56,544 bases of DNA from Paracoccus luteus (GCF_004522155.1 NZ_SDEA01000014.1:1-56544); one strand, 5' to 3'. Counted from the stretch's first letter, positions 8,543-17,579 are shown. The notes: generated from the sequence alone by a model not told the origin. Numbers and translations: made by a program.

Positions 8543-8568
8543 CTCGGACCGCGAGATTGCCGTCCGAG
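8543..8568 (-). promoter_or_regulatory. Hairpin in the cold-shock gene leader
   Basis: Seven-bp perfect inverted repeat ctcggac / gtccgag with a 12-base loop, ending a few bases before the aaggag ribosome site. It could affect leader folding or ribosome access; a thermosensor role would be speculation. The rest of the 8522-8745 interval shows no gene. Confidence 0.4.
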
Positions 8569-8745
8569 CCGTGCAGCCCTTTCGCAGTCCGGCTGCCCCG
8601 TGAAGGGAGGCGGTAGAAAGACATGCTCACGCAAACGAGAGGATGCCCGAATCGGAACCGAACGCAAGACCAGTTTCAGCCAAAAGGATGACGTTGCGTC
8701 AACCTTTCGGCGGAAAATGACCGATGCGCCGCGGCGGGGTGCGTT

Positions 8746-10695
8746 TCAGCGCAGGTCGGGCGGTGTCGCCTCGGCCGCCAGCGCCGTCACCGCATCCGCC
8801 AGCGACGCCGATTCCGTACCCTGCTTGTCCAGCCGACGGATCGAGACGCTGCGGCCCTCGACCTCTTTCATGCCGATGGCCATGATGACCGGCACCTTGC
8901 CCAGCGAATGTTCGCGCACCTTGTAGTTGATCTTCTCGTTGCGCAGGTCTGCCTCGGCGCGGATGCCGGCGGCGGTCAGCGCGGCGACCACCTCGGCCAC
9001 ATAAGAGTCGGCGTCCGACACGATCGAGGCCACCACCACCTGCCGTGGCGCCAGCCACAGCGGCAGCTTGCCGGCAAAGTTCTCGATCAGCATGCCGATG
9101 AACCGCTCGAAGCTGCCCAGCACGGCGCGGTGCAGCATGACGGGGCGGTGCTTCTGCCCGTCGTCACCGACATATTCCGCATCCAGCCGTTCCGGCAGGT
9201 TCGGGTCCACCTGCAACGTGCCGCATTGCCAGTCGCGGCCGATGGCGTCGGTCAGCACGAATTCCAGCTTGGGACCATAAAACGCGCCTTCGCCCTCAAA
9301 GATCTCATAGCTGTGGCCGGCGGCGGTCACGGCGTTGGCAAGCGCCGCCTCGGCGTGATCCCAGCTTTCGTCCGTTCCGATGCGCTTTTCGGGGCGCGTG
9401 GACAGCTTGATGCGCCATTTGTCAAACCCGAGGTCGGCGTAGACGCCCGACAGGAACTCGATGAACCGGCGGGATTCGGCCTCGATCTGCGCCTCGGTGC
9501 AGAAGATATGCGCATCGTCCTGGGTAAAGCCGCGCACGCGCATGATACCGTGCAGCGCGCCGGACGGCTCATAACGGTTGCACGACCCGAACTCGGCCAT
9601 CCGCAGCGGCAGGTCGCGATAGGATTTCAGGCCGACGTTGAACACCTGCACATGGCACGGGCAGTTCATCGGTTTCAGCGCGTTGACGGTCTTTTCGCGG
9701 GCGTGTTCCTCGTCCACCTCGACGATGAACATGTTTTCCTGATAGTTTTCCCAGTGGCCCGACTGCTCCCACAGCTTGCGCGAGACGACCTGCGGGGTGT
9801 TCACCTCGACATAGCCACTGCTCCGCTGCTGGCGGCGCATATAGTCCTGCAGCGTGGTGTAGATGGTCCAGCCGTTCGGGTGCCAGAAGACCTGGCCCGG
9901 CGCCTCTTCCTGCATGTGGAACAGGTCCATCTCGCGGCCCAGCTTGCGGTGGTCGCGCTTTGCGGCCTCCTCCAGCATGGTCATGTGGGCCTTCAGCTCG
10001 TCGCGGTTGCGGAAGGCGACGCCATAGATGCGCTGCAGCATCGGCCGCGTGTTGTCCCCCAGCCAATAGGCGCCCGCGACATGCGTCAGCCGGAAGGCAT
10101 CGGCCGGCAGTTGTCCCGTCGATTGCAGATGCGGGCCGCGGCACAGATCCTGCCAGTCGCCGTGCCAATACATGCGCAGGGGCTGGCCTTCCGGGATGCG
10201 GTTCACCAGCTCGACCTTGAACGGCTCGCCCGCGGCCTCGTAGTGCGCAATCGCGCGGTCGCGGTCCCAGACCTCGGTCCGCACGGGCTCGCGGGCGGCG
10301 ATGACCTGCTTCATCTTCGCCTCGATTGCGCCGAGGTCTTCGGGGGTGAAGGGTTCCGCGCGGTCGAAGTCATAGAACCAGCCATAGTCGCGGACCGGGC
10401 CGATGGTGACCTTCACGTCCGGCCAGATTTCCTGAACCGCGCGGGCCATGACATGGGCAAGGTCGTGGCGGATCAGTTCCAGCGCGGGCGCGGCGTCCTT
10501 CATCGTGTTGATGGCGATGCGGCCCGAGGTCTGGATGGGCCAGGCGAGATCGATGTGGTCGCCGTCCAGCGTCGCGCTGATCGCGTTCTTGGCAAGACTG
10601 GGCGCGATCGAGGCCGCAACCTCGGCCGCCGTGGTTCCCGCGGGATAATCGCGCGCGTTGCCATCGGGAAAAATCAGGGAAATCTGCTCGGCCAT
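8746..10695 (-). CDS. thrS: Threonyl-tRNA synthetase
   Basis: A 649-residue class II synthetase that charges tRNA-Thr, of full family length. N-terminal TGS domain ([20 protein letters not shown]), the editing domain with [16 protein letters not shown], then the catalytic core with motif 2 region [20 protein letters not shown] and the zinc and ATP-site residues NCPCHVQVF, and a C-terminal anticodon-binding domain ending near [20 protein letters not shown]. The start at 10695 follows gacgagga and matches the family N-terminus; the frame opens 29 codons upstream. No T-box or clear attenuator is visible in the leader. Confidence 0.97.
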   Translation of the reverse strand: MAEQISLIFPDGNARDYPAGTTAAEVAASIAPSLAKNAISATLDGDHIDLAWPIQTSGRIAINTMKDAAPALELIRHDLAHVMARAVQEIWPDVKVTIGPVRDYGWFYDFDRAEPFTPEDLGAIEAKMKQVIAAREPVRTEVWDRDRAIAHYEAAGEPFKVELVNRIPEGQPLRMYWHGDWQDLCRGPHLQSTGQLPADAFRLTHVAGAYWLGDNTRPMLQRIYGVAFRNRDELKAHMTMLEEAAKRDHRKLGREMDLFHMQEEAPGQVFWHPNGWTIYTTLQDYMRRQQRSSGYVEVNTPQVVSRKLWEQSGHWENYQENMFIVEVDEEHAREKTVNALKPMNCPCHVQVFNVGLKSYRDLPLRMAEFGSCNRYEPSGALHGIMRVRGFTQDDAHIFCTEAQIEAESRRFIEFLSGVYADLGFDKWRIKLSTRPEKRIGTDESWDHAEAALANAVTAAGHSYEIFEGEGAFYGPKLEFVLTDAIGRDWQCGTLQVDPNLPERLDAEYVGDDGQKHRPVMLHRAVLGSFERFIGMLIENFAGKLPLWLAPRQVVVASIVSDADSYVAEVVAALTAAGIRAEADLRNEKINYKVREHSLGKVPVIMAIGMKEVEGRSVSIRRLDKQGTESASLADAVTALAAEATPPDLR

Positions 10696-10832
10696 GTCTG
10701 GCTCCTCGTCGGTCTGGCGCCCACGGAACGCCCGGTTGCGGGTATGTGCCGGCGGTTTGGCGCGGCGCGGCGGGCGTGTCAATGCGGCCGGGGCGCGTGG
10801 CGGGCCGCCGATGCGGGGGTTTCACACCCCCC

Positions 10833-10850
10833 ATCGTCGTATACGACGAT
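10833..10850. promoter_or_regulatory. Perfect 18-bp palindrome between thrS and hydrolase gene
   Basis: atcgtcgtatacgacgat is a perfect two-fold palindrome in the 200-bp divergent intergenic region, 46 bp before the hydrolase start. Its size and symmetry fit an operator for a dimeric repressor. No candidate regulator gene is adjacent. Confidence 0.5.
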
Positions 10851-10895
10851 CCCGTGGGATATTTGGGCCACGATGAAACACAACGGAGGGATGCG

Positions 10896-11630
10896 ATGAT
10901 CCATGTCACCCGCGCCGGGCGCAGGCTGGGATATGACCTGCTGCAGGGGAAGGGACCGGGCGTCGTGTTCCTGCACGGGTTCCGTTCGGACCGGCAGGGG
11001 ACCAAGGCGCTGGATCTGCAGGATTGGTGCAGCGCCACCGGGCGCGCGATGCTGCGGTTCGACCTGGCCGGACACGGAGAGTCGGGTGGCGCGGTCGAGG
11101 ACTTCGGCATCGCGGACTGGCTGGACGACGCGCGGGACGCCATCGACGCGCTGGCGCCGGGGCCGCAGATCCTCGTCGGCTCGTCGTTGGGCGGGTGGCT
11201 CGCGCTGCTGCTGGCGCGGGACCGGCCGGACCGCTGGGCGCGGCTGGTCACGATTGCCGCCGCGCCCGATTTCACCACGCGGATGCAGCAGGCGTTCACT
11301 GACGATGACCATGCGGCGCTTGCGCGGCGGGGATTCGTGACCCGGCCCAGCGACTATGGCGAGGACTACGTGTTCTCGCGCGTGCTGTTCGAGCAGGGGG
11401 CGCAAAGCCGGGTGTTCGCGGGGCCGCTGCACCTGCCGATGCCGGTGCGCTTTCTGCAGGGCACGGCGGATGCGGACGTGCCCATGTCCGACGCGGTCGC
11501 GCTGATCGGGCATGCGACCGGGCCGGACATCCGCCTGACGCTGGTCAAGGACGCCGATCACCGCTTTTCGGGGCCGGGGGAACTGGCGATGATCCGGGCC
11601 GCGGTGGCCGATGTCGGCGGGGCGGCGTGA
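10896..11630 (+). CDS. Alpha/beta-hydrolase
   Basis: A 244-residue cytoplasmic hydrolase. The oxyanion region VVFLHGFRSDRQGTKALDLQ contains the HGF motif; the nucleophile elbow is VGSSLGGWLALLLARD (G-S-S-L-G); the acid lies in GTADADVPMSDAV and the catalytic His in KDADHRFSGPGE. This set resembles the carboxylesterase/palmitoyl-thioesterase (ABHD10-like) branch. The ATG at 10896 has an acggaggg site; the frame remains open upstream into thrS leader sequence. It ends back to back with the convergent PPOX gene: the palindrome tgatca provides both stop codons. Substrate unknown. Confidence 0.85.
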   Translation: MIHVTRAGRRLGYDLLQGKGPGVVFLHGFRSDRQGTKALDLQDWCSATGRAMLRFDLAGHGESGGAVEDFGIADWLDDARDAIDALAPGPQILVGSSLGGWLALLLARDRPDRWARLVTIAAAPDFTTRMQQAFTDDDHAALARRGFVTRPSDYGEDYVFSRVLFEQGAQSRVFAGPLHLPMPVRFLQGTADADVPMSDAVALIGHATGPDIRLTLVKDADHRFSGPGELAMIRAAVADVGGAA

Positions 11631-12125
11631 TCAGGTGAACCTGACCTGGAAATGGTCGCCCATGTCGGGCTCGGCCCCGGTCAGGCGGGCCTTGGCGACC
11701 TGATAAAGAAAGGCAAGGCCGCTGTCGGTGGCCCAGACCTCGGCCTCGGTCAGGGTCAGTTTCAAAAGGCGGATGTCGTCATCGCGCTTGCCATCCTCGA
11801 ACCAGCTGGCGGCGACGGTGTTCCACAACTCGTCCAGCTTGGCCGCGTCGTTCGACAGCGACAGCTGCCCCTCGATGCGGGCATAAAGCTTGCCCGAGCC
11901 GTCGCCGACGGCGTGGACCGCCTGCTGCGGGCCGTCACGCAACGCCTTTTCGATGTGCACGCCCTCGGCCGTGATGAACCACAGCGCGCCCTGGTCGGGG
12001 TCGGCATAATGCGACATCGGGACCAGCCGCCAGTCGGGCGCGCAGCCCAGCATGCCGGCGTTGATGCCGTCCAGCCGCTGCCAGAACGTCGCGCGGTCGT
12101 CGGCGGTGGGGGTGGTTCCGGCCAT
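11631..12125 (-). CDS. Pyridoxamine 5'-phosphate oxidase-like (general stress) protein
   Basis: A 164-residue split-barrel flavin-binding protein of the PPOX/general stress protein 26 type. It begins MAGTTPTADDRATFWQRLDG behind a gggagagacgag site. Typical elements are LVPMSHYADPDQGALWFITA and YARIEGQLSLSNDAAKLDEL, then a W-rich end (VWATDSGLAFLYQVAKARLT). Such proteins bind FMN, F420 or similar cofactors; the exact activity is unknown. It is the second gene on the strand after phaZ, with 79 bp and a hairpin between them. Confidence 0.82.
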   Translation of the reverse strand: MAGTTPTADDRATFWQRLDGINAGMLGCAPDWRLVPMSHYADPDQGALWFITAEGVHIEKALRDGPQQAVHAVGDGSGKLYARIEGQLSLSNDAAKLDELWNTVAASWFEDGKRDDDIRLLKLTLTEAEVWATDSGLAFLYQVAKARLTGAEPDMGDHFQVRFT

Positions 12126-12165
12126 CTCGTCTCTCCCGGCCGCGGGATGCGGCGTGCGGGGGATG

Positions 12166-12188
12166 AACCCGGCAACCGTGGCCGGGTT
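12166..12188 (-). terminator. Hairpin downstream of phaZ
   Basis: Perfect 8-bp stem aacccggc / gccgggtt with a seven-base loop 17 bp after the phaZ stop. No T run follows on the minus strand, so it may act as a 3' stabiliser and not as a true terminator. Confidence 0.45.
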
Positions 12189-12204
12189 CCGGGCGGCGCG
12201 CCGG

Positions 12205-13548
12205 TCAGACCGCGATCTTGGCGTCGTCCTCGGGGCCGAGGGGGCTGGTGTCGCCCACCACCTGACCGCCGCGCTTGCGCTTGGTGCGCGCCGCGAGGTC
12301 GCTGCCGGAGTGTTCGTCCATGAAGTCCAGCACAAGCGGGCGGATGTTCAGGCGCCAGCTTTTCCCGGCGAAGATGCCGTAATGGCCCGCGCCGGGCTCC
12401 AGATGCTGCGCCTTTTTCGAATCCGGCACGCCGGTGCACAGCGCCAGCGCCGCGACGCACTGGCCGGGGGCCGAGATGTCGTCGTTCGCGCCCTCGACCG
12501 TCATCACCGCCACGTCGCGGATCTTGCCCAGATCGACCGGCTGTCCGTTCACGGTGAATCTGTTCTGCGCGATCTCGAGGTTCTGGAAGATGCGCGCGAC
12601 CGTGGACAGATAGAACTCGGCCGTCATGTCCATGACCGCCAGGTATTCGTCATAGAACTTGTTGTGCTTGTCGCCCTCGGACGCCTCGCCGCGGGCCTCG
12701 GCGACGATCTTGTCCATGAACGCCTTGACGTGGGTTTCGGAGTTCATCGCGATGAAGGACGACAGCTGCGCCAGCCCCGGATAGACCATCCGCCCTGCGC
12801 CCCGGTATTTGAACCCGACCTGCTGGATGGCCAGATGTTCCAGCTGGCCCATCGTGACGCGGTTGCCGAAATCCGTGACCTCGGTCGCGGCGGCGTCGGG
12901 GTCGATGGGCCCGCCGATCAGCGTCAGGCTGCGCGGCTGGGCCGAGGGATCCTGTTCGGCCAGCATCGCGGTCGCGGCCAGCGCCAGCGGCGCGGGCTGG
13001 CAGACCGCGACGACATGCAGGTCCGGCCCCAGATAGCGCATGAAATCGACGAGATAGGCGGTGTAATCCTCGACGTCGAACTTGCCCTTGCTGACGGGGA
13101 TGTCGCGGGCGTTGTGCCAGTCCGTCACCCAGACGTCGCAATCCTGCAGCAGCGACGTCACGGTGGACCGCAGCAGCGTCGCGTAATGCCCCGACATCGG
13201 CGCCACCAGCAGCACGCGCCGCGCCATCGGTTCGCGCCGGGCCACGCGGAAATGGACCAGATCCCCGAACGGCCGCCTGACCGCGGGTTCGACATAGACA
13301 AGGTGGTCCTGACCTTCGGCGCCGGGGACTGGGGGGATTTCCCAGTCGGGCTTGATGACCATGCGGGCAAAGCTGCGTTCGGTGACGCGGCCCCACGCGC
13401 TCATCAGCTTGAACATCGGATGGGGGAACAGCGCGAACACCGGATAGGACGCGATGGCGCGGGCGCTGGCGCCCATCCATTCGTTCGTGTTCCGTACGGT
13501 TTCCATCGCGTCATAGGACACGATGCCGCGCAGACCCTTGTATGCCAT
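12205..13548 (-). CDS. phaZ: Intracellular polyhydroxyalkanoate depolymerase
   Basis: A 447-residue cytoplasmic enzyme that degrades PHB granules, matching the PHB_depo_C/PhaZ1 family in length and sequence. The nucleophile region VVAVCQPAPLALAATAML has the Cys-based motif (CQP) of this family. Conserved N- and C-terminal blocks include YPVFALFPHPMFKLM and LEPGAGHYGIFAGKSWR, which carries the likely catalytic His. The start is taken at the ATG giving MAYKGLRGIVSY; the open frame continues upstream across phaC in antisense, which is a shadow. It is divergent from phaC, with 95 bp between the starts, so synthesis and degradation share a control region. Confidence 0.93.
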   Translation of the reverse strand: MAYKGLRGIVSYDAMETVRNTNEWMGASARAIASYPVFALFPHPMFKLMSAWGRVTERSFARMVIKPDWEIPPVPGAEGQDHLVYVEPAVRRPFGDLVHFRVARREPMARRVLLVAPMSGHYATLLRSTVTSLLQDCDVWVTDWHNARDIPVSKGKFDVEDYTAYLVDFMRYLGPDLHVVAVCQPAPLALAATAMLAEQDPSAQPRSLTLIGGPIDPDAAATEVTDFGNRVTMGQLEHLAIQQVGFKYRGAGRMVYPGLAQLSSFIAMNSETHVKAFMDKIVAEARGEASEGDKHNKFYDEYLAVMDMTAEFYLSTVARIFQNLEIAQNRFTVNGQPVDLGKIRDVAVMTVEGANDDISAPGQCVAALALCTGVPDSKKAQHLEPGAGHYGIFAGKSWRLNIRPLVLDFMDEHSGSDLAARTKRKRGGQVVGDTSPLGPEDDAKIAV

Positions 13549-13585
13549 TGATGATACCCCGTGAGTGCCGCGACTGCACATCCGC

Positions 13586-13613
13586 TTTACGATGCTGACA
13601 GGGCGCGCATAAT
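13586..13613 (+). promoter_or_regulatory. Predicted sigma-70 promoter of phaC
   Basis: TTTACG and CATAAT hexamers separated by 16 bp, with the -10 box about 30 bp before the phaC ATG and a gggagg ribosome site between. Both hexamers are close to consensus; there is no experimental support here. Confidence 0.5.
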
Positions 13614-13643
13614 GGAATGCGAGCCTAGGGAGGATTTTCGGCG

Positions 13644-16181
13644 ATGGCAAGAAAACCTGACGAGAACGGTGCGTCGACCGACGATCCCCTGGCCTCGGGG
13701 GCCGAGATTTCCGCCCCTTCCGAACTACGCCGCAGCGCAGAAAAAACCAGCGACGCCGCGGGCTTGGAGGGGCAGGGCGCCGACCGGAGCGGGGCCGGGC
13801 GCCCGGACCGGGCGAAAGCGGGATCGGACGGGCCGGGCGACCCGGACGATGCGGTGAGCGAATCACCTGCCGCGGGCGAAGGTGCCGACGGCGCGGCGCG
13901 CCGCGCGTCGGGCGCAGGTCCGGCCGCGGACACGGCGCAAGGCGGTGCGTCGGACGCAGAGCCAGCGGCGGCAGACGACACGGCGCCGGACGCGGGCGAC
14001 GGCGGCGACGACGCGGACGACCCGAACGACGGGGCGGTTGCGTCTGCGGACCCCGCCGGCCAGCGCGCGCACGCCGCCGCCGTCCGCGCGTCGGCCGCGC
14101 GGGGAACAGCGGCGCGGGCCCGGACCAAGGACCGGACCGACGATCCGCGCACCGGAACCCGCAAGCCGCCAAAGCCGCCTGCCGGCAAGGCAGCCGCCGA
14201 CGCCGCCAAGGCATCCGACGCGCCCGCATCGGACGAGTCGCTGGCCGAGGACGCGCCCCCCCGCGCGACCCCCGCCGCGGATCGCCCCGCGTCGGCGATC
14301 GACCGCCATCCCGAAGCCCGGACCGAGGCTGTCGCCGCCGAAACCCCGCGCTATCCGGCCCCGCGCGCGGATGACGCGACAGCGGACGGCGACCCCCAGC
14401 CGCTGGACGAGGCGAACCCGCTGACCGCCCCGTTGCTGCCTGCCAAGCTGGCCGAGAACATCGAGCGGATCGAGGTGCTGGGTCAGCGGCTGGTGCGGGC
14501 GCTGGCGCAGCGCACGCCCACCTCGCCGGCGGTCGAGGCGCCGGGGCCGGAACTTTACGCCTCGGCGGTGCAGGGCTGGATGAAGCTTGCGTCCGAACAG
14601 CCCGCCCGCATCATCGAGAACCAGGTCCGTTTCTGGGGCGACACGCTGCGCCATGTGGCGCAAGCCCAGCAGGCCTTCGCGCTGAACGGTTTTGCCGCGC
14701 CGCCCGACGACGCGCCCGATGATCGCCGCTTTTCCAATCCGCTGTGGCGGACCAATCCGTTCTACAGCTTTGTGCGGCGGCAATATCTGATCAACGCCGA
14801 GGCGCTGCGTAACGCCATCGCCGACTTGGAGATCGAGGCCGCCGTCGACCGCCGCCGCATCGACTGGTTCACGCGTCAGATCATCGACATGCTGTCGCCC
14901 ACGAACTTTCTGGCGACGAACCCCGACGCGCTGGAAAAGGCCATCCAGACCGAGGGCGAGAGCCTTGTGAAGGGCCTGGAAAACCTTGTCGCCGACGTCG
15001 AGGCGGGCGGCGGGCAGCTGGTCGTGTCGCTGGCCGACCGCAACGCGTTCCGCGTCGGCGAGAACATCGGCACCACCCCCGGCGAGGTCGTCCACCGCAC
15101 CCGTTTGTTCGAGCTGATCCAGTACACGCCCACGACCGAGCAGGTCCACAAGACCCCGCTGGTGATGTTCCCGCCGTGGATCAACAAGTTCTATATCCTC
15201 GACCTCAAGCCGCAGAACAGCCTGCTGCGCTGGCTTGTCGAACAGGGGCACACGCTGTTCGTGGTGTCGTGGAAGAACCCGGACGAGAACTATGCCAACA
15301 CCGGCATGGACGACTATGTGTCGGCCTATCTCGAGATCACCGACAAGATCTTGGAACTGACCGGCGAGCCGAAGCTGGACGCGATCGGCTATTGCATCGC
15401 GGGGACCACGCTGGCCCTGACGCTGTCGGTGCTGAAGCAGCGCGGCGACGACCGGATCAACTCGGCCACGTTCTTCACGGCGCTGACCGATTTCTCGGAC
15501 CAGGGAGAGTTCACCACCTTCCTGCAGGACGATTTCGTCGGCGGGATCGAGGAGGAGGTGGCGCGCAGGGGCTATCTGTCGGCCAAGCTGATGCAGCGGA
15601 CCTTCAGCTTTCTGCGGGCCAACGACCTGGTCTGGGGACCGGCGATCCGCAGCTATATGCTGGGCGAGTCGCCGCCCGCGTTCGACCTGCTGTTCTGGAA
15701 CGGCGACGGCACGAACCTGCCCGCGCGGATGGTGACGGAATATCTGCGCGGCCTGTGCCAGCGCAACGGGCTGGCGACCGGGGGCTATCCGGTGCTGGAC
15801 GCCACCGCGCATCTGCGCGACGTCACCGTGCCGCTGTGCGCGATCGCCTGCGAAGCCGACCATATCGCGCCGTGGAAACACAGCTGGGCCGGCATCGCCC
15901 AGATGGGATCGCCCGACCGGACCTTTATCCTGACCCAGTCCGGCCATATCGCCGGCATCATCAACCCGCCCGGAAAGGTGAAATACGGCCACTATGTCTC
16001 GGACGCGGGGTTCGGCGGCACGCCCAACGACTGGCGCGAAAAGGCCCAGCATCACGAGGGCAGCTGGTGGCCGCGGTGGGGCGAATGGCTGGCCGAACGG
16101 GCAGGGCCGATGGTTCCGGCCCGCACCCCGGCGAACTCGCTGGGCGCCGCGCCGGGCACCTATGTCCATGAAACGGTCTGA
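13644..16181 (+). CDS. phaC: Class I PHA synthase with ~250-residue low-complexity N-terminal extension
   Basis: An 845-residue enzyme polymerising (R)-3-hydroxyacyl-CoA at the granule surface. The conserved synthase starts near residue 250 (LTAPLLPAKLAENIERIEVL), so the core is about 595 residues, the usual length. Catalytic residues: Cys584 in GYCIAGTTLALT, Asp739 in CEADHIAPWKHSW and His768 in SGHIAGIINPPG. Residues 1-250 are Ala/Asp/Pro/Arg-rich, without Met after residue 1, and look disordered. The start is supported by gggagg and by the predicted promoter, while an internal GTG at 13854 lacks a site. The extension may affect granule binding or turnover; this is inference. Confidence 0.92.
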   Translation: MARKPDENGASTDDPLASGAEISAPSELRRSAEKTSDAAGLEGQGADRSGAGRPDRAKAGSDGPGDPDDAVSESPAAGEGADGAARRASGAGPAADTAQGGASDAEPAAADDTAPDAGDGGDDADDPNDGAVASADPAGQRAHAAAVRASAARGTAARARTKDRTDDPRTGTRKPPKPPAGKAAADAAKASDAPASDESLAEDAPPRATPAADRPASAIDRHPEARTEAVAAETPRYPAPRADDATADGDPQPLDEANPLTAPLLPAKLAENIERIEVLGQRLVRALAQRTPTSPAVEAPGPELYASAVQGWMKLASEQPARIIENQVRFWGDTLRHVAQAQQAFALNGFAAPPDDAPDDRRFSNPLWRTNPFYSFVRRQYLINAEALRNAIADLEIEAAVDRRRIDWFTRQIIDMLSPTNFLATNPDALEKAIQTEGESLVKGLENLVADVEAGGGQLVVSLADRNAFRVGENIGTTPGEVVHRTRLFELIQYTPTTEQVHKTPLVMFPPWINKFYILDLKPQNSLLRWLVEQGHTLFVVSWKNPDENYANTGMDDYVSAYLEITDKILELTGEPKLDAIGYCIAGTTLALTLSVLKQRGDDRINSATFFTALTDFSDQGEFTTFLQDDFVGGIEEEVARRGYLSAKLMQRTFSFLRANDLVWGPAIRSYMLGESPPAFDLLFWNGDGTNLPARMVTEYLRGLCQRNGLATGGYPVLDATAHLRDVTVPLCAIACEADHIAPWKHSWAGIAQMGSPDRTFILTQSGHIAGIINPPGKVKYGHYVSDAGFGGTPNDWREKAQHHEGSWWPRWGEWLAERAGPMVPARTPANSLGAAPGTYVHETV

Positions 16182-16205
16182 GGTCCGGCAAAGCGCCGGT
16201 CCGGA

Positions 16206-16258
16206 ATGCTGCACTGCAGCATGACCCTCTTGCAATGCTGCGTTGCAGCAACTATAAC
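16206..16258 (+). promoter_or_regulatory. phaP promoter with two PhaR-type operators
   Basis: -35 TTGCAA (16230-16235) and -10 TATAAC (16253-16258) are spaced by 17 bp. Two inverted sites of the form CTGC-N3-GCAG occur: atgctgc-act-gcagcat at 16206-16222 just upstream of the -35, and tgctgc-gtt-gcagca at 16236-16250 filling the spacer. PhaR of P. denitrificans is known to repress phaP through TGC-rich sites of this kind. A repressor on the spacer site would block polymerase directly. Confidence 0.8.
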
Positions 16259-16315
16259 TGTGTCATGATGATTGACCGGGGCAGCGCGCCGCTGCTTCCG
16301 CAGAGGAGACGACCG

Positions 16316-16804
16316 ATGGCCAAGACCCCCGACTTTACCAAGACCTTCCAAGACATGATGCAGAAGATGCCCGTCGACACCTCGTCGATGACCGATGCGT
16401 TCAAGTCGCAGACCGCCTTGGGCGAGCGCATGACCCGCGTCGCCCTGGACGCCGCCGAGCGTTCGACCGAGATCTCGGCCGCCTGGGCCAAGGACACGCT
16501 GGCCCGCATGGGCGAGCTGACCACCAAGAAAGAGCAGCCGGCCGACTATGCCAAGGCGATGAGCGACTTTGCGTCCGCCGCCGCCGAACTGGCCGCCGAG
16601 CACATGGCTGCCTATGCCGAAGTCGCCAAGAAGGTGCAGATGGACACCGTCGACCTGCTGATGAACGCGGGCAAGGAAGCCGGCGCCGACATGCAGCGCA
16701 TGGCCGAAAAGACCACGCGCGACGTGCAGGAAGCCACCCGCCAGGCCACCGACGCCACCCGTCAGGCCACCGACGCGGCCAAGAACATGATCAACAAGGG
16801 CTGA
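16316..16804 (+). CDS. phaP: Phasin (granule-associated protein)
   Basis: A 162-residue amphipathic helical protein coating PHA granules. The ATG at 16316 follows agaggagac. It reads MAKTPDFTKTFQDMMQKMPV, then a phasin_2-type helical body (YAKAMSDFASAAAELAAEHM) and a C-terminal heptad-like tail with two direct repeats of RQATDAT. Length fits the family. It lies between phaC and phaR with its own operator-bearing promoter and is followed by a strong terminator, so it can be expressed highly and independently of phaC. PhaR bound to its operators is released when it binds nascent granules, in the known model. Confidence 0.92.
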   Translation: MAKTPDFTKTFQDMMQKMPVDTSSMTDAFKSQTALGERMTRVALDAAERSTEISAAWAKDTLARMGELTTKKEQPADYAKAMSDFASAAAELAAEHMAAYAEVAKKVQMDTVDLLMNAGKEAGADMQRMAEKTTRDVQEATRQATDATRQATDAAKNMINKG

Positions 16805-16852
16805 TCGGCCCTTGTGATCGTCGCGGGGCTGGACGACAGCCCCGAGGTTCCG

Positions 16853-16880
16853 CCCCGCGGCCCCACGGCCGCGGGGTTTT
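16853..16880 (+). terminator. Rho-independent terminator after phaP
   Basis: Perfect 10-bp stem ccccgcggcc / ggccgcgggg with a four-base loop, then tttt. Confidence 0.88.
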
Positions 16881-16895
16881 CGTTTGCCTTTCGCC

Positions 16896-16926
16896 ATGCT
16901 GCGCCGCATCATGCTGCGTATGCAAC
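16896..16926 (+). promoter_or_regulatory. Possible PhaR autoregulatory site before phaR
   Basis: atgctgcgccgcat followed directly by catgctgcgtatgcaa repeats the TGCTGCG half-site found at the phaP operators, but with imperfect right halves. It lies 15-45 bp before the chosen phaR start. Autorepression by PhaR is known in relatives; this assignment is tentative. Confidence 0.4.
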
Positions 16927-16940
16927 ACACCCGGTCAGCC

Positions 16941-17579
16941 ATGCCCGCCGATGCGCCCGCCAAGCCCCTGCTGGTCAAGCGTTATGCCAGCCGCAGGCTG
17001 TATAACACCGAAAGCAGCGACTATGTCACGCTGGAGGAGATCGCCCGCGTGATCCGCGAAGGGCGCGAGGTCCGCATCGTCGATCTGAAATCCGGCGACG
17101 ACCTGACCCGGCAATATCTGCTGCAGATCATCGCGGAACACGAAAGCCGGGGCGAAAGCGTCCTGCCCGTGGACGTGCTGACCGACCTGGTGCGCAGCTA
17201 TACCGCGCAGGCCCAGTCGGTCGTGCCGCAGTTCCTTGCCGCCAGCTTCGAGATGCTGCGCGACGGTCAGTCCAAGATGCTGGAACAGTTTTCGGCGTTG
17301 CAGCATCCGATCGCCTCGATGCCCGGCTTTGCCGAGATGCAGCGCCAGCAGCAGAAGTTCCTGCGCGCGATGATGGCCGGCTGGGGCGCACACGGCGCAA
17401 GCGGCCCCCAGCGCGAGGAGGACGTGCCCGCCGCGCCGTCCTCCGACGCGCTCCCGGCCGCCCCCCGGCCGGGGTCCGCCGCCCAGCCCGACACGGCGAA
17501 ACCCGCCGCCGGGGACGCATCGATGGACGACATCCGCCGGCAACTGGCCGAACTGCAGGCGCGCATCGCCCGCCTGTAA
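16941..17579 (+). CDS. phaR: PHA synthesis repressor PhaR
   Basis: A 212-residue DNA- and granule-binding repressor of phaP. The N-terminal DNA-binding domain is nearly invariant in the family: KRYASRRLYNTESSDYVTLE, then VRIVDLKSGDDLTRQYLLQI and IIAEHESRGESVLPVDVLTD. The middle (VPQFLAASFEMLRDGQSKML) is the PHB_acc domain for polymer binding. The tail is Ala/Pro-rich and ends in a helix (MDDIRRQLAELQARIARL). I start it at MPADAPAKPLLVKRY because the family begins just before LLxKRYASRRLYNT; upstream in-frame ATGs at 16884-16920 overlap the TGC-rich repeats. RBS is weak. Confidence 0.93.
   Translation: MPADAPAKPLLVKRYASRRLYNTESSDYVTLEEIARVIREGREVRIVDLKSGDDLTRQYLLQIIAEHESRGESVLPVDVLTDLVRSYTAQAQSVVPQFLAASFEMLRDGQSKMLEQFSALQHPIASMPGFAEMQRQQQKFLRAMMAGWGAHGASGPQREEDVPAAPSSDALPAAPRPGSAAQPDTAKPAAGDASMDDIRRQLAELQARIARL

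Noticed and set aside
13863..16235. 790-codon open frame antisense to phaC
   Set aside because: Composition is Arg/Gly/His-rich and shows no domain; it mirrors the GC-biased codons of phaC.
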